From Bradyrhizobium sp. 4 (lineage in GTDB: Bacteria; Pseudomonadota; Alphaproteobacteria; Rhizobiales; Xanthobacteraceae), in assembly GCF_023100905.1 (NCBI RefSeq), contig NZ_CP064686.1:6510001-6574000 (forward strand): 64,000 nt of DNA, written 5' to 3'. Both the position numbers and the translations under genes were made by a program. This document shows positions 27,502 to 37,041 of this stretch, one piece after another. Under the pieces are notes generated by a model that was given only the letters and a program-made list of their open reading frames with translations, was not told the origin of the DNA and did no database searches. Position 1 is the first letter of the stretch. Each line of letters starts with the position of its first letter.

Positions 27502-29134
27502 CGTTCTGTTTGCCGTCCCACGCTTGCGGGGAGACGAAAGCCAGCACGCGCCACTGGAACAGCGGCGAGTTCGTCGGCGGCGACAGCTCCGGCGTCCAGC
27601 CTGAGAGCTTCTCCAGCACATAATTGTCCATCACGAGACCGCGCCAGCGGCGTTCGATTTGACCAAGCGACTCGCGCTTGGCGGGGATGTTCTCCCACAG
27701 CGATGAGCGGTTGTCCGGCTCGCGTCCGACATAAATGCCGGCGTGGCCCTTGATCCGATCCATGCCGGGATCACGAAAGTCCTGGAAGCGGCCGCGCTCG
27801 TTGAGCTCGATCACGGGCACGCGGCCCCTGAACAGCCAGCGCATCATGGCATAGGTGCGATAGTCCGTGGTTGCGATCCAGGTCGCGCCGGTCTCGTCCA
27901 ATGCGGCCTGTGCGCGCGCGGCGACCTGCTCGTAGCCGGACTCGGCACCGATCGGATCGATCTTGCCGAGCAAATTCCAGGGCGCGGCGACGTAATAGAG
28001 GAACACGATGAGGACAAAGGCGATGCCCGAGACCACCGCCGTGTTGGCCCAGAACAGCGACGCCCTGACCATCCGCGCCGATCTTCCTTCGCCCGACAGC
28101 ATGGTGAGGTTGACAGCGGCGGCGGCGAAACCCACCGGCCACATGAACATCGGCCAAGTGTCGCCGACGCGGAGGGTCAGGGATTTCGCGAGGAAATAGA
28201 GAAACGGCACCAGGACCGCGGTCGACAACAAAATCGCGATCGGCTCGCGCGTGCGATTGCCGCGCCACGCCGTCATCACCACCCCCGTCAGCACCACCGG
28301 CAGCATGACGAAGCCGACCAGTCCGAATTGCAGGCCGATGTAGTCGCCGAAGGTGCGGAGCGAGATGCCGTAGCTGGTGGTGGCGCGCACGCCTTGGAAG
28401 CGGATCGCGGCCCAGTCGTGTTGCACGTTCCAGATCAGGACGGGCGAGAACACGGCGATTGCGGTCAGGATCGCGAGATACGGATAGGGGCTGCGCAGCC
28501 AGCGCCAGCGCCAATCCGGCACCAGCAGAAAGGCGGCAACCGCCGGCGCGATCATGATCACGGTGAATTTGGACAGCATCGCCAATCCGGCGAACAAGCC
28601 GGCCGCGAGCCACCAGCGGCCGTCGCCGCCCAGCGCAAGCCGCACCAGGCACCACATCATCGCCACCGCAAACGGGATCATGGCGACATCGGGCGCGACC
28701 TTGGCCATCAGCAGGCCGTAATAGAGCGCGGCCTCCGGCATCAGCACCGCGAGCACGACGGCGCGCACATCATGGGTGAGGCGGCGGACGATATCGGCGA
28801 GCAGGAGCTGCGTCACCAGCATCGCGACGATGCCGCCGAAGCGCACACCGAGCGGGGTGTCGCCGAAGATCGCAGTGCCGAACCGGATCAGCCAGGCGAT
28901 GCCGGGGGGATGATCCAGGAAGCTGAGCGCCGTCTCCTGCGACCAGGTCCAGTAATAGGCCTCATCCGTACGCAGCTCGATTGCGGAGGCGTACACGATG
29001 CGCAGCAGCGTCATCGCAGCAATGATGGCCGCGGCCATGACGAGCGGCCGGCGCGCCGCGCCTACGGGGGGCATCGTGATGTCGGGAGCTGTCGTCACGG
29101 CGGCGCTTTTCGCCAACCTGGGAGGGGGAGTCAA
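27410..29134 (-). CDS. GT39-type membrane glycosyltransferase
   Basis: 574 residues with 10 or more membrane helices. The first periplasmic loop has R-T-D-E-A-Y-Y-W-T-W and L-D-H-P-P-G, the acidic catalytic signature of the ArnT/PMT (dolichyl-phosphate-mannose mannosyltransferase) superfamily. It likely moves a polyprenyl-phosphate sugar to a lipid or glycan in the outer leaflet. The C-terminus beyond about residue 545 is low complexity and lies antisense to ycjF, so the true tail is unclear. An alternative start is the ATG at 29074. Confidence 0.82.
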   Translation of the reverse strand: MTPPPRLAKSAAVTTAPDITMPPVGAARRPLVMAAAIIAAMTLLRIVYASAIELRTDEAYYWTWSQETALSFLDHPPGIAWLIRFGTAIFGDTPLGVRFGGIVAMLVTQLLLADIVRRLTHDVRAVVLAVLMPEAALYYGLLMAKVAPDVAMIPFAVAMMWCLVRLALGGDGRWWLAAGLFAGLAMLSKFTVIMIAPAVAAFLLVPDWRWRWLRSPYPYLAILTAIAVFSPVLIWNVQHDWAAIRFQGVRATTSYGISLRTFGDYIGLQFGLVGFVMLPVVLTGVVMTAWRGNRTREPIAILLSTAVLVPFLYFLAKSLTLRVGDTWPMFMWPVGFAAAAVNLTMLSGEGRSARMVRASLFWANTAVVSGIAFVLIVFLYYVAAPWNLLGKIDPIGAESGYEQVAARAQAALDETGATWIATTDYRTYAMMRWLFRGRVPVIELNERGRFQDFRDPGMDRIKGHAGIYVGREPDNRSSLWENIPAKRESLGQIERRWRGLVMDNYVLEKLSGWTPELSPPTNSPLFQWRVLAFVSPQAWDGKQNATPPLPSSAADPWRDPTASAAAVPRTAAAG

Positions 29135-29194
29135 TGTTGGGGACGGATCGACCTATTCCGCTGTCGCGGTCCCAGCCCCGACGAGGAGACTGTG

Positions 29195-29270
29195 GGGTGG
29201 GCAAAGCGAAGCGTGCCCACCACAAGTGCCGATTGGTGGGCACGGCGCCAAGACGCCTTCGCCCGCCCTA
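29195..29270. repeat. GTGGGCA-type palindromic element
   Basis: GGGTGGGCAAAGCGAAGCGTGCCCACC-like left arm followed by a GGTGGGCACGGCGCC right arm. This arrangement is common between genes in Bradyrhizobium. It fills much of the gap between the GT39 and cyclase genes. Confidence 0.6.
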
Positions 29271-29371
29271 GATTTCGTCACCCTGCCGCGGATGTGATCC
29301 CGCAAGCTATCCACCCCCGGAATTAAACGCGACGCTGGCTGTTCTCCTTCATGAACTGATACAACAGAATC

Positions 29372-31105
29372 ATGGCCGCAACCGCATCCTCACGATTTTC
29401 CGAGCTTTCCCGCGCCATCAGCGTGCGCCAGGTGCGGCTGGTCTGCGGCGTCATCCTGTTCGCCTATGTGGTCAGCCATTTCCTCAACCATGCGCTCGGC
29501 AACATCTCGGTCGATGCCATGGAGATCGGGGTCTACTACCACACGCTGTTCTGGCAGTTCCTGCCGGTTGCGGTCGTGTTCTACACAGCGGCGCTCACGC
29601 ATATGGGGCTCGGCATCTATGCACTGTATCAGCGCCGGCAGTTCCGCTGGCGGACGGTCGAGCCGCTGCAGCTCGTGCTGGGCTTGAGCATCCCCGCGCT
29701 GGTCATGGGGCATGTGATCGGCGTGCGGCTCGGCCAGACGCTGTACGGGCACCAAAAGCTCTATCCGCAGGAACTCTATCTGTTCTTCGTCGCGTCGAAC
29801 CGTATCTGGACCATGACGATCCTGCTTCTCATTGCCTGGGTGCACGGCTGCATCGGCATCTATTTCTGGCTTCGTCTCAAACCGTTCTTCACGCGCGCGG
29901 CGCCCTATCTGCTCGCGGCGGCCGTGCTGATCCCGACGCTGTCGCTGCTGGGTGTCTACCAGGGTGGCCGCAGCGTCGAGGTCGAGGCCGACGACGGGGA
30001 ATGGCGGACGCATAATCTCACGCGCCGCCAGGTCGGCACGGCTGCCGAGGCCACGACGCTCGACCGCATAACCGGCGGCCTCACCGCCGGTTATCTCGGA
30101 TTGCTCGCCTTGGCGCTTGCCGCACGCGGCGTGCGGGCCTTGCGCGAACGACGTGGTGGCATGATCGCGCTGTCCTACGGCAACGGCAAGACGGTGCGGG
30201 TGCCAAAAGGCCTTTCCGTGCTGGAAGCGAGCCTGCGCCACAATGTGCCGCATGCCAGCGTCTGTGGCGGCCGCGCCCGCTGCTCGACCTGTCGCATCCG
30301 CATCATCGGCGATCATGACGCCCTGCCCGAGCCGTCGCAGCGCGAGGCGTTCGTGCTCACCCGCGTCGGCACCAGCGATCCCTCGATCAGGCTGGCCTGC
30401 CAGCTGCGGCCGACATCGGATCTCTCCTTCTTCCAGCTCTTCACCGCGCATACCCTGACGGCGAGCACACAGGCCTCGACGCCCGCCAGAATCGGCCAGG
30501 AGCGCTATCTCGTCAGCCTGTTCGTAGACATGCGCGGCTCGACGCAGCTGGCCGAGAAGCGGCTGCCGTTCGACACCGTGTTCATCGTCAACCGCTTCCT
30601 CGGCGCCGTCTCGCAGGCCGTGATCGAGAATGGCGGCCAGCCGAACCAGTTCGTCGGCGACGGCATGCTGGCGCTGTTCGGACTGAGCGCCGATCCGCAA
30701 GAGGCCTGCCGGCAGGCGCTGAAGGCCGCCGCTGGCATCGCCAGGCAAATCGACGATCTGAACGAGCTCCTGAGCCACGATCTGCGTCAGCCGATCCGGT
30801 TCGGCATCGGCATCCATGGCGGCGAGGTCATCATCGGCGACATCGGCTATCGCGATCACATCGTGTTCACGGCGCTGGGCGATGCCGTCAACGTCGCGGC
30901 CCGCCTCCAGGACATGACCAAGACACTGGCCTGCGAAGCGATCGTCTCGGAGGAAGTCCGCCGCACCGCGGGCCTTGCCGACGATGCGCTGCCGCAGCAG
31001 GAGGTCGCGATCCGCGGCCGCGACGAACCGATGGCCGTGCGCGTCGTCGCGGACGCGAGGGAGCTGTCGGCACTCGTCGACCACGGCGAACGCGTCGCGG
31101 CGTAA
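29372..31105 (+). CDS. cyaC: Redox-type membrane adenylate cyclase (CyaC-like) with 2Fe-2S domain
   Basis: 577 residues in three parts. Residues 15-260 are six membrane helices with His residues in H-F-L-N-H, T-H-M-G-L-G, G-H-V-I-G and W-V-H-G-C, like the dihaem-b anchor of succinate dehydrogenase. Residues about 275-355 are a plant-type ferredoxin domain with Cys298, Cys304, Cys307 and Cys343. Residues about 375-560 are a class III cyclase with metal-binding Asp386 and Asp430. Sinorhizobium meliloti CyaC is known to be a quinone-responsive cyclase with such an anchor. The neighbouring sulfite dehydrogenase suggests a link to respiratory electron flow. Confidence 0.87.
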   Translation: MAATASSRFSELSRAISVRQVRLVCGVILFAYVVSHFLNHALGNISVDAMEIGVYYHTLFWQFLPVAVVFYTAALTHMGLGIYALYQRRQFRWRTVEPLQLVLGLSIPALVMGHVIGVRLGQTLYGHQKLYPQELYLFFVASNRIWTMTILLLIAWVHGCIGIYFWLRLKPFFTRAAPYLLAAAVLIPTLSLLGVYQGGRSVEVEADDGEWRTHNLTRRQVGTAAEATTLDRITGGLTAGYLGLLALALAARGVRALRERRGGMIALSYGNGKTVRVPKGLSVLEASLRHNVPHASVCGGRARCSTCRIRIIGDHDALPEPSQREAFVLTRVGTSDPSIRLACQLRPTSDLSFFQLFTAHTLTASTQASTPARIGQERYLVSLFVDMRGSTQLAEKRLPFDTVFIVNRFLGAVSQAVIENGGQPNQFVGDGMLALFGLSADPQEACRQALKAAAGIARQIDDLNELLSHDLRQPIRFGIGIHGGEVIIGDIGYRDHIVFTALGDAVNVAARLQDMTKTLACEAIVSEEVRRTAGLADDALPQQEVAIRGRDEPMAVRVVADARELSALVDHGERVAA

Positions 31106-31154
31106 CACCGGCTTGCTGCAACGCAACGACATGGGCCTGCTGCGAAAGCACGAA

Positions 31155-31183
31155 TTGACTTCAACTGAGTCGTTGCGACACAT
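31155..31183 (+). promoter_or_regulatory. Weak promoter candidate for sorAB
   Basis: TTGACT (31155-31160), 17 bases, ACACAT (31178-31183). The -35 is good and the -10 poor. It lies in the 135-base gap before sorA. Confidence 0.25.
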
Positions 31184-31240
31184 GAGTGCGAGATCGCGGT
31201 GATGACCGTGATCCACCGAAAAGCTCCGGGAGGAGACCAC

Positions 31241-32440
31241 ATGTTCGATCGACGCGACCTGCTCAAAGGAGCGGGCCTTGCCGCTGTTGCGACTGCACTG
31301 AACTCGACCAAAGCGCTGGCACTCGACACCGTCGCCCTGCCCTTCGCCAATGGCGAACGACCTTTGGTGAAATATCCGCAGAAGCGGCCGATGATCGGCC
31401 TGACCAGCCGCCCGCCGCAGCTCGAGACGCCGTTCGCGGTCTTCAACGACGGCCCGATCACGCCGAATAACGCGTTCTTCGTGCGCTATCACCTGTCCGA
31501 CCTGCCTTACAGTCTCGACCCCGACAAGTTCACGCTCGAGGTCAAGGGCAAGGTCGACAAGCCGCTCAAGCTGTCGCTGAAGGACATCAGGAAGATGAAG
31601 GCGACCGAGATCGTCGCCGTCAACCAGTGCTCCGGCAACAGCCGCGGCTTCCTGGATCCGCGCGTGGCCGGCGGCCAGCTCGCCAACGGCGCGATGGGCA
31701 ATGCGCGCTGGCGCGGCGTGCCGCTGAAGGCGGTGCTGGCGATGGCGGGTCTGCAGAGCGGCGCCAAGCAGGTCACCTTCAACGGCATGGACGGTCCGGT
31801 CAGCGACAAGACGCCCGACTTCGTCAAGGCGCTCGATATCGATCACGCCAGCGACGGCGAGGTGATGCTGGCCTATGGCATGAACGGCGAGGACCTGCCG
31901 TTCCTCAACGGCTTTCCGCTGCGCCTGATCGTTCCCGGCTATTTCGGCACCTATTGGGTCAAGCACGTCAACGAGATCACCGTCATCGACAATGTCTATG
32001 ACGGCTTCTGGATGAAGTCGGCCTATCGCATTCCGGACACGCCGAACAATGCGGTCGAGCCGGGCACCGCACCGAAGGCGACGATCCCGATCAACCGCTT
32101 CACCATCCGTTCTTTCATCACCAGCGTCCCCGACGGAGCCAAGCTGAAAGCAGGCGGCACGACGCTACGCGGCATCGCCTTCGACGGCGGCAAGGGTATC
32201 AAGGAGGTCGCGGTCTCCACCGACGGCGGCAAGACCTGGACCGGCGCCAAGCTCGGCAAGGACCTTGGCAAATACTCGTTCCGTGAATGGACGCTGCCGG
32301 TGAAGCTCGCGGCGGGCTCTCACGAGATCAAGGTGCGCGCCACCGGCAATGGTGGCGAAACCCAGCCGGATACGCCGCGCTGGAATCCGGCGGGTTACTT
32401 GCGCAACGTCGTCGAAACCGTCCGCGTCACCGTGGCTTGA
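31241..32440 (+). CDS. sorA: Sulfite dehydrogenase molybdenum subunit
   Basis: 399 residues. ATG at 31241 follows GGAGGAG. A Tat signal (D-R-R-D-L-L-K) leads the protein to the periplasm. The sulfite-oxidase-type Moco domain has the molybdenum ligand Cys130 in N-Q-C-S-G-N-S-R-G-F; the C-terminal part is the immunoglobulin-like dimerisation domain (K-E-V-A-V-S-T-D-G-G-K-T-W). It oxidises sulfite to sulfate and passes electrons to the c-type cytochrome encoded next. Confidence 0.92.
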   Translation: MFDRRDLLKGAGLAAVATALNSTKALALDTVALPFANGERPLVKYPQKRPMIGLTSRPPQLETPFAVFNDGPITPNNAFFVRYHLSDLPYSLDPDKFTLEVKGKVDKPLKLSLKDIRKMKATEIVAVNQCSGNSRGFLDPRVAGGQLANGAMGNARWRGVPLKAVLAMAGLQSGAKQVTFNGMDGPVSDKTPDFVKALDIDHASDGEVMLAYGMNGEDLPFLNGFPLRLIVPGYFGTYWVKHVNEITVIDNVYDGFWMKSAYRIPDTPNNAVEPGTAPKATIPINRFTIRSFITSVPDGAKLKAGGTTLRGIAFDGGKGIKEVAVSTDGGKTWTGAKLGKDLGKYSFREWTLPVKLAAGSHEIKVRATGNGGETQPDTPRWNPAGYLRNVVETVRVTVA

Positions 32441-32451
32441 GGGGAATGATC

Positions 32452-32760
32452 ATGCAGCGCACCGCTCTTCTCGCCATTTCGCTCGCGCTCGCCGCCGTGG
32501 TGGGTTCTGCACTTGCAGCACCGGTCAATTACAAGACCCCCGATGAGGTCGCGGCGTTCAAGCCCGGGCCCAATCTTGAAGTCGTGCAGGGCAATTGCAG
32601 CGCCTGCCACTCCGCCGACTACATCAACACGCAGCCGCCGATGAAGGACAAGAAAGGTTTCTGGCAGGCCGAGGTCACCAAGATGATCAAGGTCTATGGC
32701 GCGCCGATCGACGATGCCGATGTCGGCAAGATCGTCGATTATCTGGCCGCGACTTATTGA
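32452..32760 (+). CDS. sorB: Sulfite dehydrogenase cytochrome c subunit
   Basis: 102 residues. ATG at 32452 is preferred to 32446 because GAGGGG then has good spacing. A Sec signal ends at A-L-A-A. One haem site, C-S-A-C-H, sits near residue 45, with a distal M-K or M-I-K methionine. It directly follows sorA (11 bases) as in known sorAB operons, and carries electrons to cytochrome c/oxidase. Confidence 0.9.
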   Translation: MQRTALLAISLALAAVVGSALAAPVNYKTPDEVAAFKPGPNLEVVQGNCSACHSADYINTQPPMKDKKGFWQAEVTKMIKVYGAPIDDADVGKIVDYLAATY

Positions 32761-32968
32761 CGGATGGCACGCGGCGCGCGGACCAAGTGACCGCGAAACG
32801 GGCAAATCCGGCAAAAACGCCGCGAAGTTGAGCGGAATTCGGCGAAAGGCGGATGTGGTTTGAGCTACCAAGCCAGCCACATTCCGCGTATCGTATTAGG
32901 ACCGAACCGGCCGGTTGGCGGGGACTGGCGGTTCGCGATCTCGGAGGAAGACCCGCGGAGAAGTCGTG

Positions 32969-33169
32969 ATGGCTAAAGGTACGGTCAAGTGGTTCAACCC
33001 GACGAAGGGTTATGGATTTATCCAGCCTGCGTCGGGCGGCAAGGATGTGTTCGTGCATATCTCGGCAGTGCAGAAAGCCGGTCTGTCGTCCCTGAACGAA
33101 GGACAGACGGTGGAATATGAAGAGATCGCAAACCGAGGCAAAAGCTCCGCAGAGAACCTCAAAGTATAA
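32969..33169 (+). CDS. cspA: Cold-shock protein, CspA family
   Basis: 66 residues; starts at 32969 after a GGAG. A single cold-shock domain with RNP1 K-G-Y-G-F-I and RNP2 V-F-V-H-I, which bind single-stranded RNA or DNA. The upstream gap of about 200 bases has no other gene and probably contains a structured leader. Confidence 0.95.
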   Translation: MAKGTVKWFNPTKGYGFIQPASGGKDVFVHISAVQKAGLSSLNEGQTVEYEEIANRGKSSAENLKV

Positions 33170-33214
33170 GCCCGGCGGCTTTCGCTAACTCCCGGATCGA
33201 TCCGGGAGCCGGGC
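33170..33214. terminator. Stem-loop downstream of cspA
   Basis: GCCCGGC and GCCGGGC enclose a perfect 20-bp palindrome, CTCCCGGATC-GATCCGGGAG (33189-33208). No T-run follows, so it may act as a transcript-stabilising or rho-assisted 3' end. Confidence 0.45.
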
Positions 33215-33340
33215 CAAGAAAATTTCAGAAGACGGTCAGTGCATTCGACGACAGGCGTTGCGATTGCACACGGAGAACTATTTGTCCCGCGAAGATCGCC
33301 CGTTCAACGCCACAGCAATGACAATCGCGACAGCACTTCG

Positions 33341-33802
33341 TTAGTCCACCGGCAATGGTGCGTCGCGCTTGATCTCTTCCATCACCGCATAGGTTCGCGT
33401 TTCGCGCACGCCGGGCATCGACAGCAAGGTCTCGCCGAGGAAGCGCCGATACGCGGTCATGTCTGCCAGCCGCGCCTTCACAAGATAGTCGAAGCCGCCG
33501 GCAACCATGTGACACTCCAGCACCTCGGGCGCGAGTTTCACCGCGCGGGCAAAACGCTCGAAATTATCAGGCGTGGTCTTGTCGAGCAGCACTTCGACGA
33601 ACACCAGGAGCCCAAGGCCGAGTCGGTGCGGGTTGAGCCGCGCCCCATAGCCCTCGATAAAGCCCTCTCGCTGCAAACGCTTCAGCCGTTCGCCAATCGA
33701 GGTCGGCGACAGCCCAATGCGCTCCGCGAGCTCGACATTGGCGATTCGCCCGTCCTGCTGCAAAATCGAGAGGATCTTCCGGTCTGTTCGATCTAATTCC
33801 AT
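33341..33802 (-). CDS. putR: Lrp/AsnC-family regulator of proline catabolism
   Basis: 153 residues. N-terminal helix-turn-helix (L-S-P-T-S-I-G-E-R-L-K-R-L) and a C-terminal RAM ligand-binding domain (V-A-G-G-F-D-Y-L-V-K-A). It is divergent from putA, with 114 bases between. In other alphaproteobacteria PutR activates putA with proline, needed when PutA lacks its own DNA-binding domain, as here. Symbol by context. Confidence 0.85.
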   Translation of the reverse strand: MELDRTDRKILSILQQDGRIANVELAERIGLSPTSIGERLKRLQREGFIEGYGARLNPHRLGLGLLVFVEVLLDKTTPDNFERFARAVKLAPEVLECHMVAGGFDYLVKARLADMTAYRRFLGETLLSMPGVRETRTYAVMEEIKRDAPLPVD

Positions 33803-33916
33803 ACTTTATAAGGCCAAAGGGCTGCGAGGCTTCATTTCCTAAGCCAGATCAGCTAAATTGTCTATCGAGCTAAGGTAACGCCGGCATTATCCTGGATTGG
33901 AGCCACAGGACACGTC
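33803..33916. promoter_or_regulatory. putR-putA control region
   Basis: AT-rich spacer between divergent genes with two AGCTAA copies (33851 and 33868) on one face and a CCTAAG/CTAAGG inverted pair. These are candidate Lrp-type sites; the exact operator cannot be fixed by eye. Confidence 0.35.
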
Positions 33917-36900
33917 ATGCCGAACATTCCGCCTCCCTTCTCCGCCGCCTACGCGCCCGATGATGCCGAGATCGCCGGGCGCCTTTTGCCGTCTGCGCAT
34001 CTCGGCGCGCCGCAGGAGGCGCGGATCGATCGCACCGCGACGCGGCTGATCGAAGCCATCCGCAAGCGCGACGACCGGCTTGGTGGCGGTCTTGGCGGGG
34101 TCGAGGACATGCTGCGGGAGTTCGCGCTCTCGACCAAGGAAGGCCTCGCTTTGATGGTGCTGGCGGAGGCACTGCTGCGCGTGCCGGACGCGCGCACCGC
34201 CGACCAGTTCATCGAGGACAAGCTCGGCGAGGGCGACTTCATCCACCACGAGACCAAATCCACGGCGTTCCTGGTCAACGCCTCGGCCTGGGCGTTGGGC
34301 CTCTCGGCGCGGGTGATCCAGCCCGGCGAGACGCCCGACGGCACCATCGGCCGTCTCGTGAAGCGGCTGGGCGCACCGGCCGTGCGCACCGCCACGCGCC
34401 AGGCGATGCGGCTGATGGGCAATCATTTCGTGCTGGGGGAGACCATCGCGCAGGCCCTGGAGCGGGCCCGGCCGCGCTCGGGTGAGAGGGCGCGCTATTC
34501 CTTCGACATGCTCGGCGAAGGCGCACGCACGGCCACCGACGCCAGGCGCTATTTCGACGCCTATGCCAGTGCCATCGAGACGATCGGCAAGGCGGCCGGC
34601 AACCATCCCCTGCCCGACCGGCCCGGCATCTCCGTCAAGCTCTCGGCGCTGCATCCGCGCTTCGAGGCGATCAGCCGCGACCGCGTGATGGCCGAGCTGG
34701 TGCCGCAACTGCTGGACCTGGCGCAGCGCGCCAAGGCCCATGATCTCAACTTCACCGTCGATGCCGAGGAAGCCGACCGGCTGGAATTGTCCCTCGACGT
34801 GATCGCGGCAACGCTCGCCGATCCCTCGCTTGCCGGTTGGGACGGATTTGGCCTCGCGATTCAGGCTTACCAGAAGCGCGCCAGCGACGTGATCGACTAT
34901 GTCGATGCGCTCGCCCGCGCGCACGACCGCAAGCTGATGGTGCGGCTGGTCAAGGGCGCCTATTGGGACACCGAAATCAAGCGCGCGCAGGAGCGCGGGC
35001 TCGACGGCTATCCCGTGTTCACCCGCAAGGCGATGACGGATCTGAACTACGTCGCCTGCGCTCAAAAGCTGTTGAGTCTGCGGCCACGGATCTTCCCGCA
35101 ATTCGCCACCCACAACGCGCTGAGCGTGGCGACCGTGCTGGAGCTTGCCGGCGTCAACGGCGGCTTCGAATTTCAGCGCCTGCATGGCATGGGCGAGGCG
35201 CTCTACGAGCAGCTCGCCAAGGATCACCCCGAAATCGCCTACCGCACCTACGCCCCGGTCGGCAGCCATCGCGACCTGCTCGCTTATCTGGTGCGGCGAT
35301 TGTTGGAGAACGGTGCCAATTCCTCCTTCGTGGCACAGGCGTCCGATTACCGCGTGCCGGTTACGGCGCTGTTGCAACGCCCGGCGGATGCCGTCGTCCG
35401 GCCGCAGCAGGCGTCCCATCCGAAAATTCCGCTGCCGGGCGATCTGTTCGCGCCGGAACGGCGCAATTCGCGCGGCGTCGAATTCGGCGCGCGCGCCGCG
35501 CTCGAGCGGTTGCTGACCGAGGTCAAGGCCGAGACGATCGACTTCAAACCTGTCACTGAGGCAACGCCGGATCAGGCCAATGCGGCAGTGGCTGCAGCGC
35601 GCGCCGGCTTTGCCGCCTGGAGCCGGACACCCGCAGCCACGCGCGCGGCGGCGCTGGAGCAGGCAGCGCATCTTCTGGAGAACCGCGCGCCCCATTTTAT
35701 CGCGCTGCTGCAACACGAGGGCGGCAAGACGCTCGACGATGCGCTGTCGGAGCTGCGCGAGGCCACCGACTTCTGCCGCTATTATGCCGCGCAGGGCCGC
35801 AAGCTGTTCGGCAACGATGTGGCGATGCCGGGCCCGACCGGCGAGAGCAACGCGCTTGCCATGCGCGGCCGCGGCGTCTTCGTGGCGATCTCGCCATGGA
35901 ATTTTCCGCTGGCGATCTTCCTCGGCCAGGTCACGGCGGCGCTGATGGCCGGCAACAGCGTGGTGGCCAAGCCCGCAGAGCAGACCCCGCGCATTGCGGT
36001 CGAGGCGGTGCGGCTGCTGCACGAGGCCGGCATCCCCGCAACCGCGCTGCACCTCGTCGCCGGCGACGGCCGCGTCGGCGCCGCGCTGGCCGCGCACCCC
36101 GATATCGCCGGAATCGTCTTCACCGGCTCGACCGAGGTCGCGCGCAGCATCAACCGAGCGCTGGCTGCCAAGGACGGGCCGATCGTGCCGCTGATCGCGG
36201 AGACCGGCGGCATCAACACCATGATCGCGGATGCGACTGCGTTGCCCGAGCAGGTCGCAGACGATGTCGTCACCTCGGCGTTTCGTTCCGCCGGCCAGCG
36301 CTGCTCGGCGCTGCGGCTGCTGTTCGTGCAGGAGGACGTCGCCGACCGCATGATCGAGATGATCGCGGGCGCGGCGCGCGAGTTGAAGATCGGCGATCCA
36401 ATCGACGTCGCAACTCATATCGGCCCGGTGATCGATGTCGAGGCCAAGCAGCGCCTCGACGCGCACATCGCACAAATGAAGGGAGAGGCGCGGCTGCACT
36501 TCGCCGGCACCGCGCCGGAAGGCTGCTTCGTCGCGCCGCATATTTTCGAGCTTGGCGATGCCGGCCAGCTGACCGAGGAGGTGTTCGGCCCGATCCTCCA
36601 CGTCGTGCGCTACCCTGCCGAAAATCTCGAACGCGTCCTGCAAGCCATCGAGCGCACCGGCTACGGGCTGACGCTCGGCATCCATTCCCGCATCGACGAT
36701 ACCATCGAGGCGATCGTCGACCGCGTCCAGATCGGCAACATCTACGTCAACCGCAACATGATCGGCGCCGTGGTCGGCGTGCAACCGTTCGGCGGCAACG
36801 GCCTGTCCGGAACCGGCCCGAAAGCCGGCGGCCCGCACTACCTCGCGCGCTTTGCGACCGAGCAGACCGTGACGATCAACACCGCAGCAGCCGGCGGCAA

Positions 36901-36928
36901 CGCTGCCCTGCTCGCAGGGGATGAGTGA
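33917..36928 (+). CDS. putA: Bifunctional proline dehydrogenase / P5C dehydrogenase
   Basis: 1003 residues, the short PutA class without the ribbon-helix-helix DNA-binding domain. Residues 1 to about 490 form the FAD proline dehydrogenase barrel, including Y-Q-K-R-A, L-V-K-G-A-Y-W-D and the Y-R-x-x-x-x-G-S-H-R-D-L-like loop Y-A-P-V-G-S-H-R-D-L. Residues 530-990 are the aldehyde dehydrogenase with F-T-G-S-T-E-V and catalytic Cys796 in R-S-A-G-Q-R-C-S. It oxidises proline to glutamate through a channelled intermediate, at the inner membrane. Confidence 0.95.
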   Translation: MPNIPPPFSAAYAPDDAEIAGRLLPSAHLGAPQEARIDRTATRLIEAIRKRDDRLGGGLGGVEDMLREFALSTKEGLALMVLAEALLRVPDARTADQFIEDKLGEGDFIHHETKSTAFLVNASAWALGLSARVIQPGETPDGTIGRLVKRLGAPAVRTATRQAMRLMGNHFVLGETIAQALERARPRSGERARYSFDMLGEGARTATDARRYFDAYASAIETIGKAAGNHPLPDRPGISVKLSALHPRFEAISRDRVMAELVPQLLDLAQRAKAHDLNFTVDAEEADRLELSLDVIAATLADPSLAGWDGFGLAIQAYQKRASDVIDYVDALARAHDRKLMVRLVKGAYWDTEIKRAQERGLDGYPVFTRKAMTDLNYVACAQKLLSLRPRIFPQFATHNALSVATVLELAGVNGGFEFQRLHGMGEALYEQLAKDHPEIAYRTYAPVGSHRDLLAYLVRRLLENGANSSFVAQASDYRVPVTALLQRPADAVVRPQQASHPKIPLPGDLFAPERRNSRGVEFGARAALERLLTEVKAETIDFKPVTEATPDQANAAVAAARAGFAAWSRTPAATRAAALEQAAHLLENRAPHFIALLQHEGGKTLDDALSELREATDFCRYYAAQGRKLFGNDVAMPGPTGESNALAMRGRGVFVAISPWNFPLAIFLGQVTAALMAGNSVVAKPAEQTPRIAVEAVRLLHEAGIPATALHLVAGDGRVGAALAAHPDIAGIVFTGSTEVARSINRALAAKDGPIVPLIAETGGINTMIADATALPEQVADDVVTSAFRSAGQRCSALRLLFVQEDVADRMIEMIAGAARELKIGDPIDVATHIGPVIDVEAKQRLDAHIAQMKGEARLHFAGTAPEGCFVAPHIFELGDAGQLTEEVFGPILHVVRYPAENLERVLQAIERTGYGLTLGIHSRIDDTIEAIVDRVQIGNIYVNRNMIGAVVGVQPFGGNGLSGTGPKAGGPHYLARFATEQTVTINTAAAGGNAALLAGDE

Positions 36929-37041
36929 GGCGCGGCGAGGAGCGTTGCATCCCGCCGAAACATCGGTCTAATGCTGCCCGTGACGTGGCCCTCGCCAATT
37001 CCAGCGCGCGGGAAACAACACGAGTGAGGGAGCAATCCGCG

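Noticed and set aside
29390..31966. 858-residue minus-strand frame opposite the cyclase and sorA
   Set aside because: It spans two well-supported genes on the other strand and shows no family motif.
33887..36838. 983-residue open frame on the minus strand opposite putA
   Set aside because: It is antisense to a convincing PutA, has no recognisable domain and a composition rich in Arg, Gly and His typical of shadow frames in high-GC DNA.
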